58,713 nt of DNA from Clostridium aciditolerans. GTDB lineage: Bacteria; Bacillota; Clostridia; Clostridiales; Clostridiaceae. Below the pieces are notes generated by a model. The model was not told where the DNA came from. It made no database searches and saw only the letters and a program-made list of their open reading frames with translations. The stretch covers positions 1-58,713 of the forward strand of contig NZ_JAEEGB010000016.1 of assembly GCF_016316925.1 (NCBI RefSeq), given 5' to 3'. A program made the translations under genes and the position numbers. Positions within the stretch are counted from its first letter, which is position 1. Each line of letters opens with the position of its first letter. Below, one piece after another: positions 34,575 through 43,170 of the stretch.

Positions 34575-35600
34575 ATGAAGAGAAAAAGTTTTCTGAAGAT
34601 CTTTTTATTCTGCCTTGTTATTCTAATTATATTAGCTGGTTCAGCATTATATTTAAAGGTTAGTATAGCGAGACATCCTTTAAAATCACAAGACAGTAAG
34701 ATTCAGTTTACAGTAAATAGTGGAGAAGACTTAAATAATGTTATAGAGAACCTAAAGAAGCAAAATAGCATGCGAAATGTTTATTTTGTTAAGGCTTATA
34801 TAAAAAAGAATAATATTAAACAGGATGTTAAGCCAGGGCAGTATTCTTTTTCAGAAAATATTTCTTTAGAACAATTTATTCGATATTTAAACAAAGGAAT
34901 TAAAGATGACCAGCCTGTAAAAGTTGTTATACCAGAAGGATATGATTTAGAGCATATTGCCGCTTTATTAGAGAAAAAAGGTATAATAAATAAAGTGGAT
35001 TTTATTAAAAGTTGTAAGGAGTATAGTATTCCAGACTTTATAAAAAATGACCCCAAAAGGAAGTACGCTTTAGAAGGCTATCTTTTTCCTGATACCTATG
35101 AATTTTTAAAAGGAACAGAAGGAAAAGAGATAATTGATGTTATGTTAAAAAGATTTTCTAAAGTAATTAATAATATTCAAATAGAAACTGGTAAAAATAT
35201 TAATAACCAAGACTTAGATAAGATAATAACTATGGCATCAATTATAGAAAAAGAAGTTGATAGGCAGGATGAAAGAGGTAAGGCGGCATCTGTATTCTAT
35301 AATAGATTAAAAAAAGGCATGAAGCTTCAATCTTGTGCAACGGTTTTATATGCCTTAGGTGTACACAAGGATAAGTTATATTATAACGATTTAAAGGTAA
35401 ATTCGCCTTACAATACGTATATTGTAAATGGGCTGCCTATAGGACCTATTTCTAATCCAGGAAAAGAGTGTATTAAAGCAGCAATAAATCCTGATAATAC
35501 TAATTATTTATTCTTTGTTTCAAAAAATGATGGAACTCACTTTTTTACAGATAATGAGAAGAAGTTTCTTGAGGTAAAGAAGGTAACACAAGGTGAGTAA
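34575..35600 (+). CDS. mltG: Endolytic peptidoglycan transglycosylase MltG
   Basis: 341 residues, YceG/MltG family. N-terminal membrane anchor ~7-28, a LysM-like subdomain, then the catalytic domain with Glu225 in TMASIIEKEVD, LEGYLFPDTYEF, and the C-terminal SPYNTYIVNGLPIGPISNPG and FFVSKNDGTHFF motifs. It cuts nascent glycan strands outside the membrane and sets their length. The ATG at 34575 follows GGGGC; directly behind typA. A strong hairpin follows, ending the typA-mltG unit. Confidence 0.94.
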   Translation: MKRKSFLKIFLFCLVILIILAGSALYLKVSIARHPLKSQDSKIQFTVNSGEDLNNVIENLKKQNSMRNVYFVKAYIKKNNIKQDVKPGQYSFSENISLEQFIRYLNKGIKDDQPVKVVIPEGYDLEHIAALLEKKGIINKVDFIKSCKEYSIPDFIKNDPKRKYALEGYLFPDTYEFLKGTEGKEIIDVMLKRFSKVINNIQIETGKNINNQDLDKIITMASIIEKEVDRQDERGKAASVFYNRLKKGMKLQSCATVLYALGVHKDKLYYNDLKVNSPYNTYIVNGLPIGPISNPGKECIKAAINPDNTNYLFFVSKNDGTHFFTDNEKKFLEVKKVTQGE

Positions 35601-35617
35601 TATAAATTAATAAAAAT

Positions 35618-35667
35618 ATATGAGTAGTTGACAGATTGATTTTAATATAGCTGTCAACTACTCATAT
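35618..35667 (+). terminator. Terminator after mltG
   Basis: Seventeen perfect pairs: ATATGAGTAGTTGACAG (35618-35634) with CTGTCAACTACTCATAT (35651-35667). The T-tract is weak, but the stem is very stable. Confidence 0.65.
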
Positions 35668-35731
35668 TATAAAGAATTAATATATAAAATAACTCATAGA
35701 AATTTAACTTAGTGTAAGGTTGGAGGATTAA

Positions 35732-36379
35732 ATGAGCGGAATTACATATGATTACATGGAAGAATATATAAGAGGGCTTATAAAGGACCACAGTGGCATA
35801 TTAAAAGAACTAGAAGATTATGCACATAGCAATTTTGTCCCTATAATTCATAAAGAAGTAGCTAAATTTTTAGAAGTGATGATTAAAATGAAGAGACCTC
35901 TAAAAATTCTAGAACTAGGCACTGCTATTGGATATTCAGCAATACTTATGAGTATAAGTTCGAAGGGAGAAAGTTCCATTACAACTGTTGAAAGAGACTT
36001 AAAAATGATAGAGTTAGCCCAAAATAATATTGAAAAATCAGGACTAAAGGATAAAATAAATATTATACAGGGAGACTGCTTAGAGGTTTTAGAAAAGTTA
36101 GATGATAAATATGATTTAATATTTATGGATGCTGGGAAAGGACATTATAATCATTTTTTACCACATTGTATGAGACTTTTAAGTGAAAATGGAGTAATAA
36201 TTGCTGATAATGTTTTATTTAGAGGAATGATTGCTTCCGATGAATTAGTAGAGAGAAGAAAGGTAACTATAGTTAAGAGAATGAGAGAATATCTAGACAC
36301 TGTATCTCAAGATGATAAATTCATAACTTCCATTATTCCTATGGGAGATGGTATTGCAGTTACCTTAAGGAGGGATTAA
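35732..36379 (+). CDS. trmR: tRNA 5-hydroxyuridine methyltransferase TrmR (O-methyltransferase family)
   Basis: 215 residues, class I SAM-dependent O-methyltransferase (family 3). SAM-binding motif LKILELGTAIGYSAILM (~53-69), acidic motif TVERD, FMDAGKGHYNHFLP and IIADNVLFRG. In Bacillus the orthologue YrrM/TrmR methylates 5-hydroxyuridine at tRNA wobble position 34. The assignment rests on the context: a TrhP-type U32 gene starts 4 bases downstream and udk follows, as in yrrM-yrrN-yrrO-udk. The ATG at 35732 follows GGAGG. Confidence 0.88.
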   Translation: MSGITYDYMEEYIRGLIKDHSGILKELEDYAHSNFVPIIHKEVAKFLEVMIKMKRPLKILELGTAIGYSAILMSISSKGESSITTVERDLKMIELAQNNIEKSGLKDKINIIQGDCLEVLEKLDDKYDLIFMDAGKGHYNHFLPHCMRLLSENGVIIADNVLFRGMIASDELVERRKVTIVKRMREYLDTVSQDDKFITSIIPMGDGIAVTLRRD

Positions 36380-36383
36380 TAAT

Positions 36384-37610
36384 ATGAAAAAACCAGAACT
36401 ATTGGCGCCAGCAGGCAATTTAGAAAAGCTAAAAACAGCTATAAATTTTGGTGCAGATGCTGTATATCTTGGAGGAAGCAAACTTAATTTAAGAGCTTTT
36501 GCAGATAATTTTACAGATGAGGAACTAAGAGAAGGTGTGGAGTATGCTCATTCAAGAGGTAAAAAGGTATTTATTACCATAAATGTATTTCCACATAACG
36601 AAGATTTAATCGGATTAGAAGAGTATTTAAAAGATTTATATAATTTAAATGTAGATGCCATAATTGTATCAGACCCTGGAATAATAATGACCGCAAGGGA
36701 AGTGGTTCCGGACTTAGAAATACATTTAAGCACACAGGCTAATAATGTTAACTGGAAATCAGCAATATTTTGGCATAAACAAGGAGTTAAAAGAATAGTT
36801 CTTGCAAGAGAATTGTCATTAGAAGAAATAAAGGGTATTAAAAGAAATATTCCAGAATCCTGTGAGTTAGAAGCCTTTATTCATGGATCTATGTGTATGG
36901 CATACTCAGGAAGGTGTGTAATATCAAACTATATGACAGGAAGAGATTCAAATAGAGGGCAGTGTGCTCAACCATGCAGATATAAATACTATCTTGTAGA
37001 GGAAAAAAGGCCTGGTGAGTATTTTCCTGTTGTTGAAGACGAGAAAGGTGCGTATATACTAAACTCTAAGGATTTATGTATGATTGAGCATATACCAGAA
37101 TTAATTCAGTCAGGTATAGATTCCCTAAAAATAGAAGGAAGAATGAAAAGTGCATATTATGTGGCAAGTATAGTAAAATCCTATAGACAGGCTATAGATG
37201 CATATTTTGATAATCCAGAAGAATATGTATTTCAGAAAAAATGGTTAGATAATCTTGAAAAGGCAAGCCATAGAGCATATTTTACTGGATTTTATTTTGG
37301 AGATTCAAATAAGCAAACATATGAAACATCATCATATATAAGAGATTATGATATAGTAGGTGTGGTAAGAGAGTACGATAAGAGTACAGGATTAGCTACA
37401 ATAGAACAAAGAAACAAGGTGCTTGAAGGAGATACAGTAGAGATTTTAAGACCAGTAGGAGACAACTTTGAGATAAAGCTAGATGATATGAGAAATGGTA
37501 AAGGTGAAAAAATAGAATCAGCTCCTTCAGCTCAGATGATATTTACAATTAAGACAGATATAGAACTAGAAAAAGATGATATGCTAATAAAAAGTAAGAT
37601 TAACAGGTAG
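36384..37610 (+). CDS. trhP: U32 peptidase-family protein, tRNA U34 hydroxylation (TrhP-like)
   Basis: 408 residues, peptidase U32 family with N-terminal TIM-barrel-like region (ELLAPAGNLEKLK, ADAVYLGG) and the family signature EAFIHGSMCMAYSGRC, then a cysteine pair in GQCAQPCRY. Bacterial relatives (TrhP1/TrhP2 in Bacillus, RlhA in E. coli) hydroxylate RNA using prephenate-derived chemistry and Fe-S-like cysteines rather than cut peptides. Only one such gene is present here, where Bacillus has two. The ATG at 36384 follows AAGGAGGG. Coupled with trmR upstream and udk downstream. Confidence 0.88.
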   Translation: MKKPELLAPAGNLEKLKTAINFGADAVYLGGSKLNLRAFADNFTDEELREGVEYAHSRGKKVFITINVFPHNEDLIGLEEYLKDLYNLNVDAIIVSDPGIIMTAREVVPDLEIHLSTQANNVNWKSAIFWHKQGVKRIVLARELSLEEIKGIKRNIPESCELEAFIHGSMCMAYSGRCVISNYMTGRDSNRGQCAQPCRYKYYLVEEKRPGEYFPVVEDEKGAYILNSKDLCMIEHIPELIQSGIDSLKIEGRMKSAYYVASIVKSYRQAIDAYFDNPEEYVFQKKWLDNLEKASHRAYFTGFYFGDSNKQTYETSSYIRDYDIVGVVREYDKSTGLATIEQRNKVLEGDTVEILRPVGDNFEIKLDDMRNGKGEKIESAPSAQMIFTIKTDIELEKDDMLIKSKINR

Positions 37611-37635
37611 AAATATACTAAGAGGGGGATAACTA

Positions 37636-38262
37636 ATGAAACGTCCAATTCTTATAGGAATTACTGGAGGAACTGGTTCAGGTAAGAGTACAATTGCTAA
37701 AGAGATATATACAAAATTTAATGAAGAATGCATTGCTATGATTCAACAGGATTCTTACTATAAAGATCAAAGTCATCTTTCAATGGAAGATAGAACAAAA
37801 ACAAATTATGATCATCCTAATGCATTTGATACGCCATTGCTTGTAGAACATTTAAAATCATTGTTAGATGGTAAAGCTATTGATAAACCAATATATGATT
37901 TTGAGATTCATAATAGAAATCAGGAGACTATAAGGGTAGAATCTAGAGAAATAATAATTGTTGAAGGAATATTAGTTCTTCAGGAAAAAGAGTTAAGAGA
38001 TCTTCTAGATATAAAAATATACGTAGATACTGATGCAGATGTTAGAATAATAAGAAGACTAGTAAGAGATATCAACGAAAGAGGAAGAACAGTGGATTCT
38101 GTTATAAATCAATACTTAAATGTTGTAAGACCAATGCACATGCAATTTATTGAACCTACTAAAAGATATGCTGATATAATAATACCAGAAGGCGGTCATA
38201 ATAAAGTAGCTATAGACATAATGGTAGCAAATATAAAGCATATATTGCAAAAAGAAGAATAA
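37636..38262 (+). CDS. udk: Uridine kinase
   Basis: 208 residues, P-loop uridine/cytidine kinase of the pyrimidine salvage pathway. Walker [10 protein letters not shown] (11-19), [43 protein letters not shown] and the lid [12 protein letters not shown]. It phosphorylates uridine and cytidine to the monophosphates. GGGGGA precedes the ATG at 37636. It is the last gene of the trmR-trhP-udk run, as in Bacillus. Confidence 0.96.
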   Translation: MKRPILIGITGGTGSGKSTIAKEIYTKFNEECIAMIQQDSYYKDQSHLSMEDRTKTNYDHPNAFDTPLLVEHLKSLLDGKAIDKPIYDFEIHNRNQETIRVESREIIIVEGILVLQEKELRDLLDIKIYVDTDADVRIIRRLVRDINERGRTVDSVINQYLNVVRPMHMQFIEPTKRYADIIIPEGGHNKVAIDIMVANIKHILQKEE

Positions 38263-38274
38263 AGTGGTGAATAA

Positions 38275-38317
38275 AAAACCTTATTTTGGACAAAATCTTG
38301 TCTGAGATGAGGTGTTT
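38275..38317 (+). promoter_or_regulatory. Hairpin covering the ribosome binding site of the PBP gene
   Basis: AACCTTAT on the 5' side can pair with ATGAGGTG-T on the 3' side (one G-U). The 3' arm contains the GAGGTG ribosome binding site of the gene starting at 38323. It may act as the terminator of udk, as a translational gate, or both. Confidence 0.4.
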
Positions 38318-38322
38318 TTATT

Positions 38323-39993
38323 ATGATGATAAAAGTCAGTAGATTGATAATAAGAAAAAGGCAATATGTAGTTTTTGGAATCTTTATAACTTTGCTTAGT
38401 ATCTTATATTTTAGAATAGTTAAATTTCAGTACTTTAAATCGGATAAATTGAGCGTAATGGCTGACTCACAGTATTCTTATAAGGAAGATATAACAGATG
38501 CAAATTATCAATTATTCGATTGTAATGGAAAACAATTGCTTAATTATAATAAAAAATATTATGCTGTGATATCACCAGAAATATTTTCGAAAAATAATAT
38601 GGACACAGATCAGGACAAAATTTTAACGCTTATGTATATACTACGAAATTACAATAATGACTATGATTTGTCAAAAGCCGGGGTTTTAAGCAGCAGTAAA
38701 AAAATTTATTATGAAATAGATGAGAGCACTTATAATAAGTTAAAAGATATTAAGGGAATAAAAGGTTTTTATGCTTATACTTACTCTGCATTAGAAAAAG
38801 GTGAGGCTTGGAAAATAGAAAATCTTTTAATTAATACTAAAAGAACAGATAATAACGAACAAAAATCGCAGGATTCCTTAGAAATGCAGATTAATAATAA
38901 AATCAAATCAAATAAAAAACCTCAAATTATTTTTGATAGAGATGTAAATGGATCTATAGTGGAAGAAAAAACTGAATTACCTAAAAATAATGTAAACGTA
39001 AGATTAACCTTCGATAAAAACATAGAAGATAAGATAAAGGAAATTCTAAATAATGATAAAAATAAGGGCTTTCAACAAATAGGAGTAGCTTTAATGGAGG
39101 CTGACACTGGAAAAATAAAGGCTTTAGTACAGAAGGATGATACTAAACCCAATGTTAATTTAGGCGTTGCAACCAATCATGGATTTTTCCCAGGATCTAT
39201 ATTTAAAATTATCGTCGAAGAGGCTGGATTAGATAGGAAAAGCATAAGTACAACGGATAACTTTACTTGCAGAGGGTTAATTGAATTAGAAAGCCATAGT
39301 AAGCATGGCACCTTAACTCCAGAGGAAGCGCTTGTGGTTTCATGCAATGATATATTTGCGCAAATTGGAGCAAAAGTTGGCTTTAATAATTTTTATGATA
39401 ATGCAAAGTCACAGGGGTTATTCGAAAAGGTGTTAGGGTTTGACAGTGAAAAGCAAGGGGCTTTTGAAGTTAAAGAACCGAAGATTAGTGATGGCAGTTT
39501 AGGTCTCGCTTCTATAGGACAGAACCTTAGAATAACGCCTATAGAAGCAATAAGTATTGCTAATACTGTTGCGAATAATGGTACCTATGTAAAACCATAC
39601 ATTATAGATGCCTATGTTGACGATAATAATACAGAACTTGAAAGTTTATCAACACAGCAGCGCCCTGTTATCGATAAGTCTACAGCAAATGTTATGAAGA
39701 ATCAAATGATAAAAGTAGTAAAAAAAGGTACTGCGCAGGCTGCATATGTTGACAATGTAGAAATAGGAGGAAAGACAGGAAGTACTACAAGGGTGGAACT
39801 ATCAAAACAATCTGGTCAACCGGAAACTCATTCAGACGGATGGTTTGTGGGATTTTTCAAAATAAAAGGTAAGTATTATTCAATGACTGTTTTTGTTCAG
39901 GATATTGATAAGGATAAAGAGAGCGGAGGAAGTACTGCAGCACCGATTTTCAAAGATATTGTAAATGGAGTATCACAGTACTTGGAAAAATAA
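38323..39993 (+). CDS. Class B penicillin-binding protein (transpeptidase)
   Basis: 556 residues. N-terminal membrane anchor ~14-33, a non-catalytic region, then a penicillin-binding transpeptidase domain with Ser292-x-x-Lys295 (PGSIFK), Ser340-x-Asn342 (SCN) and Lys484-Thr-Gly (KTGS). It cross-links peptidoglycan on the outer face of the membrane. No PASTA domain. The location next to sigK suggests a sporulation or septation role like SpoVD/FtsI relatives, but this is inferred. Two tandem ATG codons stand at 38323/38326; GAGGTG is ~8 bases upstream and sits in a hairpin. Confidence 0.9.
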   Translation: MMIKVSRLIIRKRQYVVFGIFITLLSILYFRIVKFQYFKSDKLSVMADSQYSYKEDITDANYQLFDCNGKQLLNYNKKYYAVISPEIFSKNNMDTDQDKILTLMYILRNYNNDYDLSKAGVLSSSKKIYYEIDESTYNKLKDIKGIKGFYAYTYSALEKGEAWKIENLLINTKRTDNNEQKSQDSLEMQINNKIKSNKKPQIIFDRDVNGSIVEEKTELPKNNVNVRLTFDKNIEDKIKEILNNDKNKGFQQIGVALMEADTGKIKALVQKDDTKPNVNLGVATNHGFFPGSIFKIIVEEAGLDRKSISTTDNFTCRGLIELESHSKHGTLTPEEALVVSCNDIFAQIGAKVGFNNFYDNAKSQGLFEKVLGFDSEKQGAFEVKEPKISDGSLGLASIGQNLRITPIEAISIANTVANNGTYVKPYIIDAYVDDNNTELESLSTQQRPVIDKSTANVMKNQMIKVVKKGTAQAAYVDNVEIGGKTGSTTRVELSKQSGQPETHSDGWFVGFFKIKGKYYSMTVFVQDIDKDKESGGSTAAPIFKDIVNGVSQYLEK

Positions 39994-40010
39994 ATTTATA
40001 TAGTTCATGC

Positions 40011-40038
40011 ACTTTTTTTAGTTTTGCTTCATAATATA
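40011..40038 (+). promoter_or_regulatory. Possible sigma-E/sigma-K type promoter of sigK
   Basis: CATAATATA (40030-40038) fits the mother-cell -10 pattern CATANNNTA, and AC (40011-40012) lies 17 bases upstream as in sigma-K promoters. It is about 30 bases before the GTG start. Confidence 0.35.
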
Positions 40039-40067
40039 TTAATAAGCACTATCAGGAGGAGCATCCC

Positions 40068-40769
40068 GTGTATTTAGCAAATTGCTTATTAGATATTATG
40101 GGCAGCATGTTTTTCTTAACTGCCTACGTAACAAATACAAGTTCCTTTCCTCAACCTCTAAACGATAAGGAAGAGGAGTATTATTTAAAAAAACTTAAGG
40201 ATGGAGACACTTTAGCCAAAAGTATTCTTGTAGAAAGAAATTTAAGGCTAGTGGCTCATATAGTGAAAAAATATTCCTATCCAGGAAAAGAAGTAGATGA
40301 TTTAATATCTATTGGAACAGTTGGTTTAATAAAAGCCATCGATTCTTTTGATGCATCCAAAGGCACGAGACTTGCGACCTATGCAGCAAAGTGCATTGAA
40401 AATGAAATACTTATGCTTATTAGAAATAATAAAAAAACTAAAAGTGAAGTATATTTACAGGATCCAATTGGTATCGATAAGGAAGGAAATGAAATATCTC
40501 TAATGGATGTACTTAGCAGTGAAGAAGACTCTATAATCGAAATTGTAGAAAATAAGATGCAAATTAAAAAACTATACTCGAAAATAAATTCATGTTTATC
40601 AGAAAGAGAAAGAAAAGTAGTAGAAATGAGATATGGATTATTAGAGGGGCAGCCAAAAACTCAAAGAGAGATAGCTAAAATTCTTGGGATATCCAGGTCT
40701 TATGTATCTAGAATAGAAAAGAGAGCGCTTAAAAAACTATATAAAGAGTTAAATTATGGGAAAAAGTAA
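40068..40769 (+). CDS. sigK: RNA polymerase sporulation sigma factor SigK
   Basis: 233 residues, sigma-70 family. Late mother-cell factor. A hydrophobic pro-region of ~20 residues (LLDIMGSMFFLTAYV) precedes region 2 (ERNLRLVAHIVKKY, DLISIGTVGLIKAIDSFD), region 3 remnants, and region 4 (CLSERERKVVEMRYGLL, REIAKILGISRSYVSRIEKRA). The gene is continuous: no skin-like element splits it, unlike in B. subtilis or C. difficile. GTG at 40068 follows AGGAGGAGC. A large hairpin follows. Similarity to SigE at 48120 is expected, but context and pro-sequence support SigK. Confidence 0.94.
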   Translation: MYLANCLLDIMGSMFFLTAYVTNTSSFPQPLNDKEEEYYLKKLKDGDTLAKSILVERNLRLVAHIVKKYSYPGKEVDDLISIGTVGLIKAIDSFDASKGTRLATYAAKCIENEILMLIRNNKKTKSEVYLQDPIGIDKEGNEISLMDVLSSEEDSIIEIVENKMQIKKLYSKINSCLSERERKVVEMRYGLLEGQPKTQREIAKILGISRSYVSRIEKRALKKLYKELNYGKK

Positions 40770-40776
40770 CTTAAAT

Positions 40777-40835
40777 AACTGAGAGTTAGTAGAAAGGATT
40801 GAATCAATTCTTTATTACTGATTCTCAGTTTTTAA
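40777..40835 (+). terminator. Terminator of sigK
   Basis: AACTGAGA (40777-40784) pairs with TCTCAGTT (40823-40830), with further inner pairing, followed by TTTTT. Confidence 0.7.
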
Positions 40836-40853
40836 TATTTATCCGATGCCTAC

Positions 40854-41072
40854 CGCCACTAACACCCTAACTTTAAGAAAAGCGATTCGCACCAAATCAA
40901 AATTTGAGCTCTCTGCTTTTCTTAAAGTTTGGGATAATTGGCGCTACGACCCTGGATAACAGCTTCCCCTAAAGGATAACGCCTTCTAAGTGCTAAAGAC
41001 ACTAAGAAGCCTGTTAATAAGCTTCAGGTGGAGGTTTAAATGCCATTTAGACATTTAACCTCCACCTGAAGC
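40854..41072. ncRNA. Block of three long stem-loops, unidentified
   Basis: Stem A pairs 40869-40883 with 40915-40929 perfectly (15 bp), with outer CGCCA/TGGCG pairs. Stem B is 40983-41009. Stem C pairs 41021-41042 with 41052-41072 (one bulge). Two GGATAAC repeats (40954, 40974) lie between A and B, and TAACAG (40957-40962) can pair with CTGTTA (41011-41016). It is GC-richer than its surroundings and has no open frame. It may be a structured RNA or a miniature transposable element. The remaining bases up to 41379 are AT-rich and otherwise empty. Confidence 0.45.
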
Positions 41073-41379
41073 CAAGAATCCTGTTTATAATTTGTTAACT
41101 AAATTTATTGTTATTAGTTAAGACAATGAATAAAAAGGTAATTTATTAAAATTTTACACATAAATAAGAGGAATTTGATAAAAATTGTAGAATAACATAA
41201 ATTATATGTTATTAAAGTTTAATTAGTAACATATTTAAATTTAACAACATTAAACGATAATTAAATATAATAGTACTTTAATGGTTAGATTTCAGCAAGT
41301 TACTAAAGAGGATAGTCATATTGTTATAGATATCATACAATTTTTATATACAGCAAAGACTGTGAAAGGGGAACTAAAA

Positions 41380-42435
41380 GTGATAACACTAAAAGAATTA
41401 TTAGCAATAACAATAAAACAGAATGCTTCAGATTTGCATTTAACTGTGGGGGTACCTCCGGTTATAAGAGTAAATGGACAATTAAAGCATATAGGAACTG
41501 AAAAACTACAACCTGCGGATACAGAGGTTTATGCTAAAGAAATTTCAGGAGAGTGCTACGATCATTACATAAAAGTAGGAGAATTAGACACATCTTTTTC
41601 CGTGTCAGGAATTGGAAGGTTTAGAGTTAACTTATTCAAGCAAAGAGGAAGTTCGGCAATTGCAATAAGAGTCGTTGGATTAAAAATTCCTACGTTAAAT
41701 GAACTTCAATTTCCATCTGTTATAAAGGAACTTATATCTAACCAAAGAGGACTTGTATTAGTAACTGGACCAACAGGTTCTGGTAAAAGTACGACTTTGG
41801 CTGCAATGATAAATGAAATTAATTCTAGTAGAGCAGCTCATATAATTACTCTTGAGGATCCAATTGAGTATTTGCATAAACATAATAAATCTATAATAAA
41901 TCAAAGAGAAATAGGAAAGGATAGCTTAAGCTATGCTAATGCCCTTAAATCTGTCTTAAGAGAAGATCCTGACGTTATTCTTGTAGGAGAAATGAGAGAC
42001 TTGGAGACTATATCTATTGCCTTAACTGCTGCAGAAACAGGACATCTAGTGTTATCAACACTGCATACAATAGGTGCAGCTAAAACTATTGATAGAATAA
42101 TAGATGTGTTTCCTCCATATCAGCAGCAACAGATTAAGATACAGCTAGCGGCAGTTATTCAAGGTATAATATCTCAGCAGCTTTTACCTAAAGCTGATGG
42201 AGATGGAAGAGTTGCAGCGGTAGAAATAATGGTTGCGAATGCTGCAATACAGAATATGATTAGAGAAGGAAAAACTCATCAGCTTCAATCATCAATACAA
42301 ACTGGAGGAAAATATGGAATGAAGACTATGGATATGTCTTTATCCGAACTCTATAAAAAGGGACTAGTATCATATGAATCTGCACTGAGTTATGCATCAG
42401 ATAGAGATATGCTCTCCAGAATTATTTCACTCTAG
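41380..42435 (+). CDS. pilT: Type IV pilus retraction ATPase PilT
   Basis: 351 residues from the GTG at 41380, the usual PilT length. An upstream in-frame ATG at 41281 adds 33 unrelated residues without a ribosome binding site; AAAGGGGAAC precedes the GTG. N-terminal QNASDLHLTVGVPP, Walker A GPTGSGKST (~130-138), Asp box ITLEDPIEYLH, Walker B REDPDVILVGEMRD, His box LSTLHTIGAAKTIDRIID, and the C-terminal retraction motif EIMVANAAIQNMIREGK. It disassembles pili for twitching motility. No pilB, pilC or pilin gene is in the window. Confidence 0.93.
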   Translation: MITLKELLAITIKQNASDLHLTVGVPPVIRVNGQLKHIGTEKLQPADTEVYAKEISGECYDHYIKVGELDTSFSVSGIGRFRVNLFKQRGSSAIAIRVVGLKIPTLNELQFPSVIKELISNQRGLVLVTGPTGSGKSTTLAAMINEINSSRAAHIITLEDPIEYLHKHNKSIINQREIGKDSLSYANALKSVLREDPDVILVGEMRDLETISIALTAAETGHLVLSTLHTIGAAKTIDRIIDVFPPYQQQQIKIQLAAVIQGIISQQLLPKADGDGRVAAVEIMVANAAIQNMIREGKTHQLQSSIQTGGKYGMKTMDMSLSELYKKGLVSYESALSYASDRDMLSRIISL

Positions 42436-42488
42436 TGAATAATAATTTGTTTTTCAATAGTGTTAAAATTATGGTATAAAATAAAAAT

Positions 42489-42512
42489 AGGACCTTTAAG
42501 GTCCTGTTTTTA
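42489..42512. terminator. Bidirectional terminator between pilT and the 44-residue gene
   Basis: AGGACCTT (42489-42496) pairs with AAGGTCCT (42498-42505), with A-rich and T-rich flanks on both sides, ending exactly at the stop codon of the minus-strand gene. Confidence 0.75.
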
Positions 42513-42647
42513 TTAAAATATGAAATAATCAAGCATTTTTAAGCAATATTGATCTTTTTTATGGTTATCCTTATCAACTTCCTTTGAAACTTCTATTTCA
42601 GTATTTGGCATATTAACATTTTCAACTTTTTCAATAGTAGTGTTCAT
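42513..42647 (-). CDS. Unrecognised 44-residue peptide gene
   Basis: A short frame on the minus strand, from ATG at 42647 to TAA at 42513-42515. A strong GAGGAGG site lies 7 bases before the ATG and a terminator follows the stop, so it has the full anatomy of a gene. The peptide starts MNTTIEKVENVNMPNTEIEV, is rich in E, K, V and N in the first 33 residues, and ends in a hydrophobic tail with one cysteine (DQYCLKMLDYFIF). No signal peptide and no known family. An upstream leader of more than 100 bases can fold into alternative hairpins. A regulatory peptide, a modified-peptide precursor or a small stress protein are all open. Confidence 0.6.
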   Translation of the reverse strand: MNTTIEKVENVNMPNTEIEVSKEVDKDNHKKDQYCLKMLDYFIF

Positions 42648-42780
42648 AATAAATCCTCCTCAAAATTAAATCACTAAAATTTAATATTAGAGGATCTATC
42701 CAAATGACTCATCTTTTTTATGAAGCCTTCTCAAATCAATATAAAAGATCAGTTCGTAGCGCCTCATAAGGCTCTACCCC
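42648..42780 (-). promoter_or_regulatory. Foldable leader of the 44-residue gene
   Basis: Hairpin 42756-42777 (GTAG/CTAC and GCC/GGC) competes with a long-range pairing of AGCCTT (42724-42729) and AAGGCT (42768-42773). A third stem pairs ATCTTTT (42711-42717) with AAAAGAT (42743-42749). Mutually exclusive pairing is the layout of a switching leader. No known class is recognised. The sequence further upstream to ~43000 is AT-rich and empty. Confidence 0.35.
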
Positions 42781-43003
42781 CTTTTCTAGTACTGTACTAT
42801 AATAATTTATAGTTATATTAATTATATGATACCACATAGGTTGCCTAATCACAAACAAGCCATAGGGCCTTAAAGTAAATTAAAATTGAAAAAAATTGTA
42901 ATAATAAAAATTAACTTGATTTATAATATGTTTTTCTATATTTAGCTCATAATTAATTATATTTTTAATTATATATTAGAAAACTATTAAATAAGGATAT
43001 AAG

Positions 43004-43060
43004 GCATCTTCAAAAAAATTACTAGTAAGTATACTAGTCTATTTTCTTTCAGATGCCTAA
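43004..43060. repeat. Dispersed repeat, copy 1
   Basis: Starts AGGCATCTTCAAAAAAAT, continues with TTACTAGTAAGTATACTAGT and closes with AGATGCCT, so its ends are inverted. The first ~45 bases resemble 50681-50728 before pgeF. No coding content. Confidence 0.45.
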
Positions 43061-43170
43061 ATTTTAAATTTGCAGTTAATGAATAAATAAATTTAATAAA
43101 TTTATTATAAATTCTATAGTAATTAATATGTATTTATGCTAAAATAACTTTGAATTAGGGGGGATTGATA

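Noticed and set aside
36384-37610. Secreted collagenase/peptidase
   Set aside because: U32 name notwithstanding, there is no signal peptide, and the trmR-udk context points to tRNA hydroxylation.
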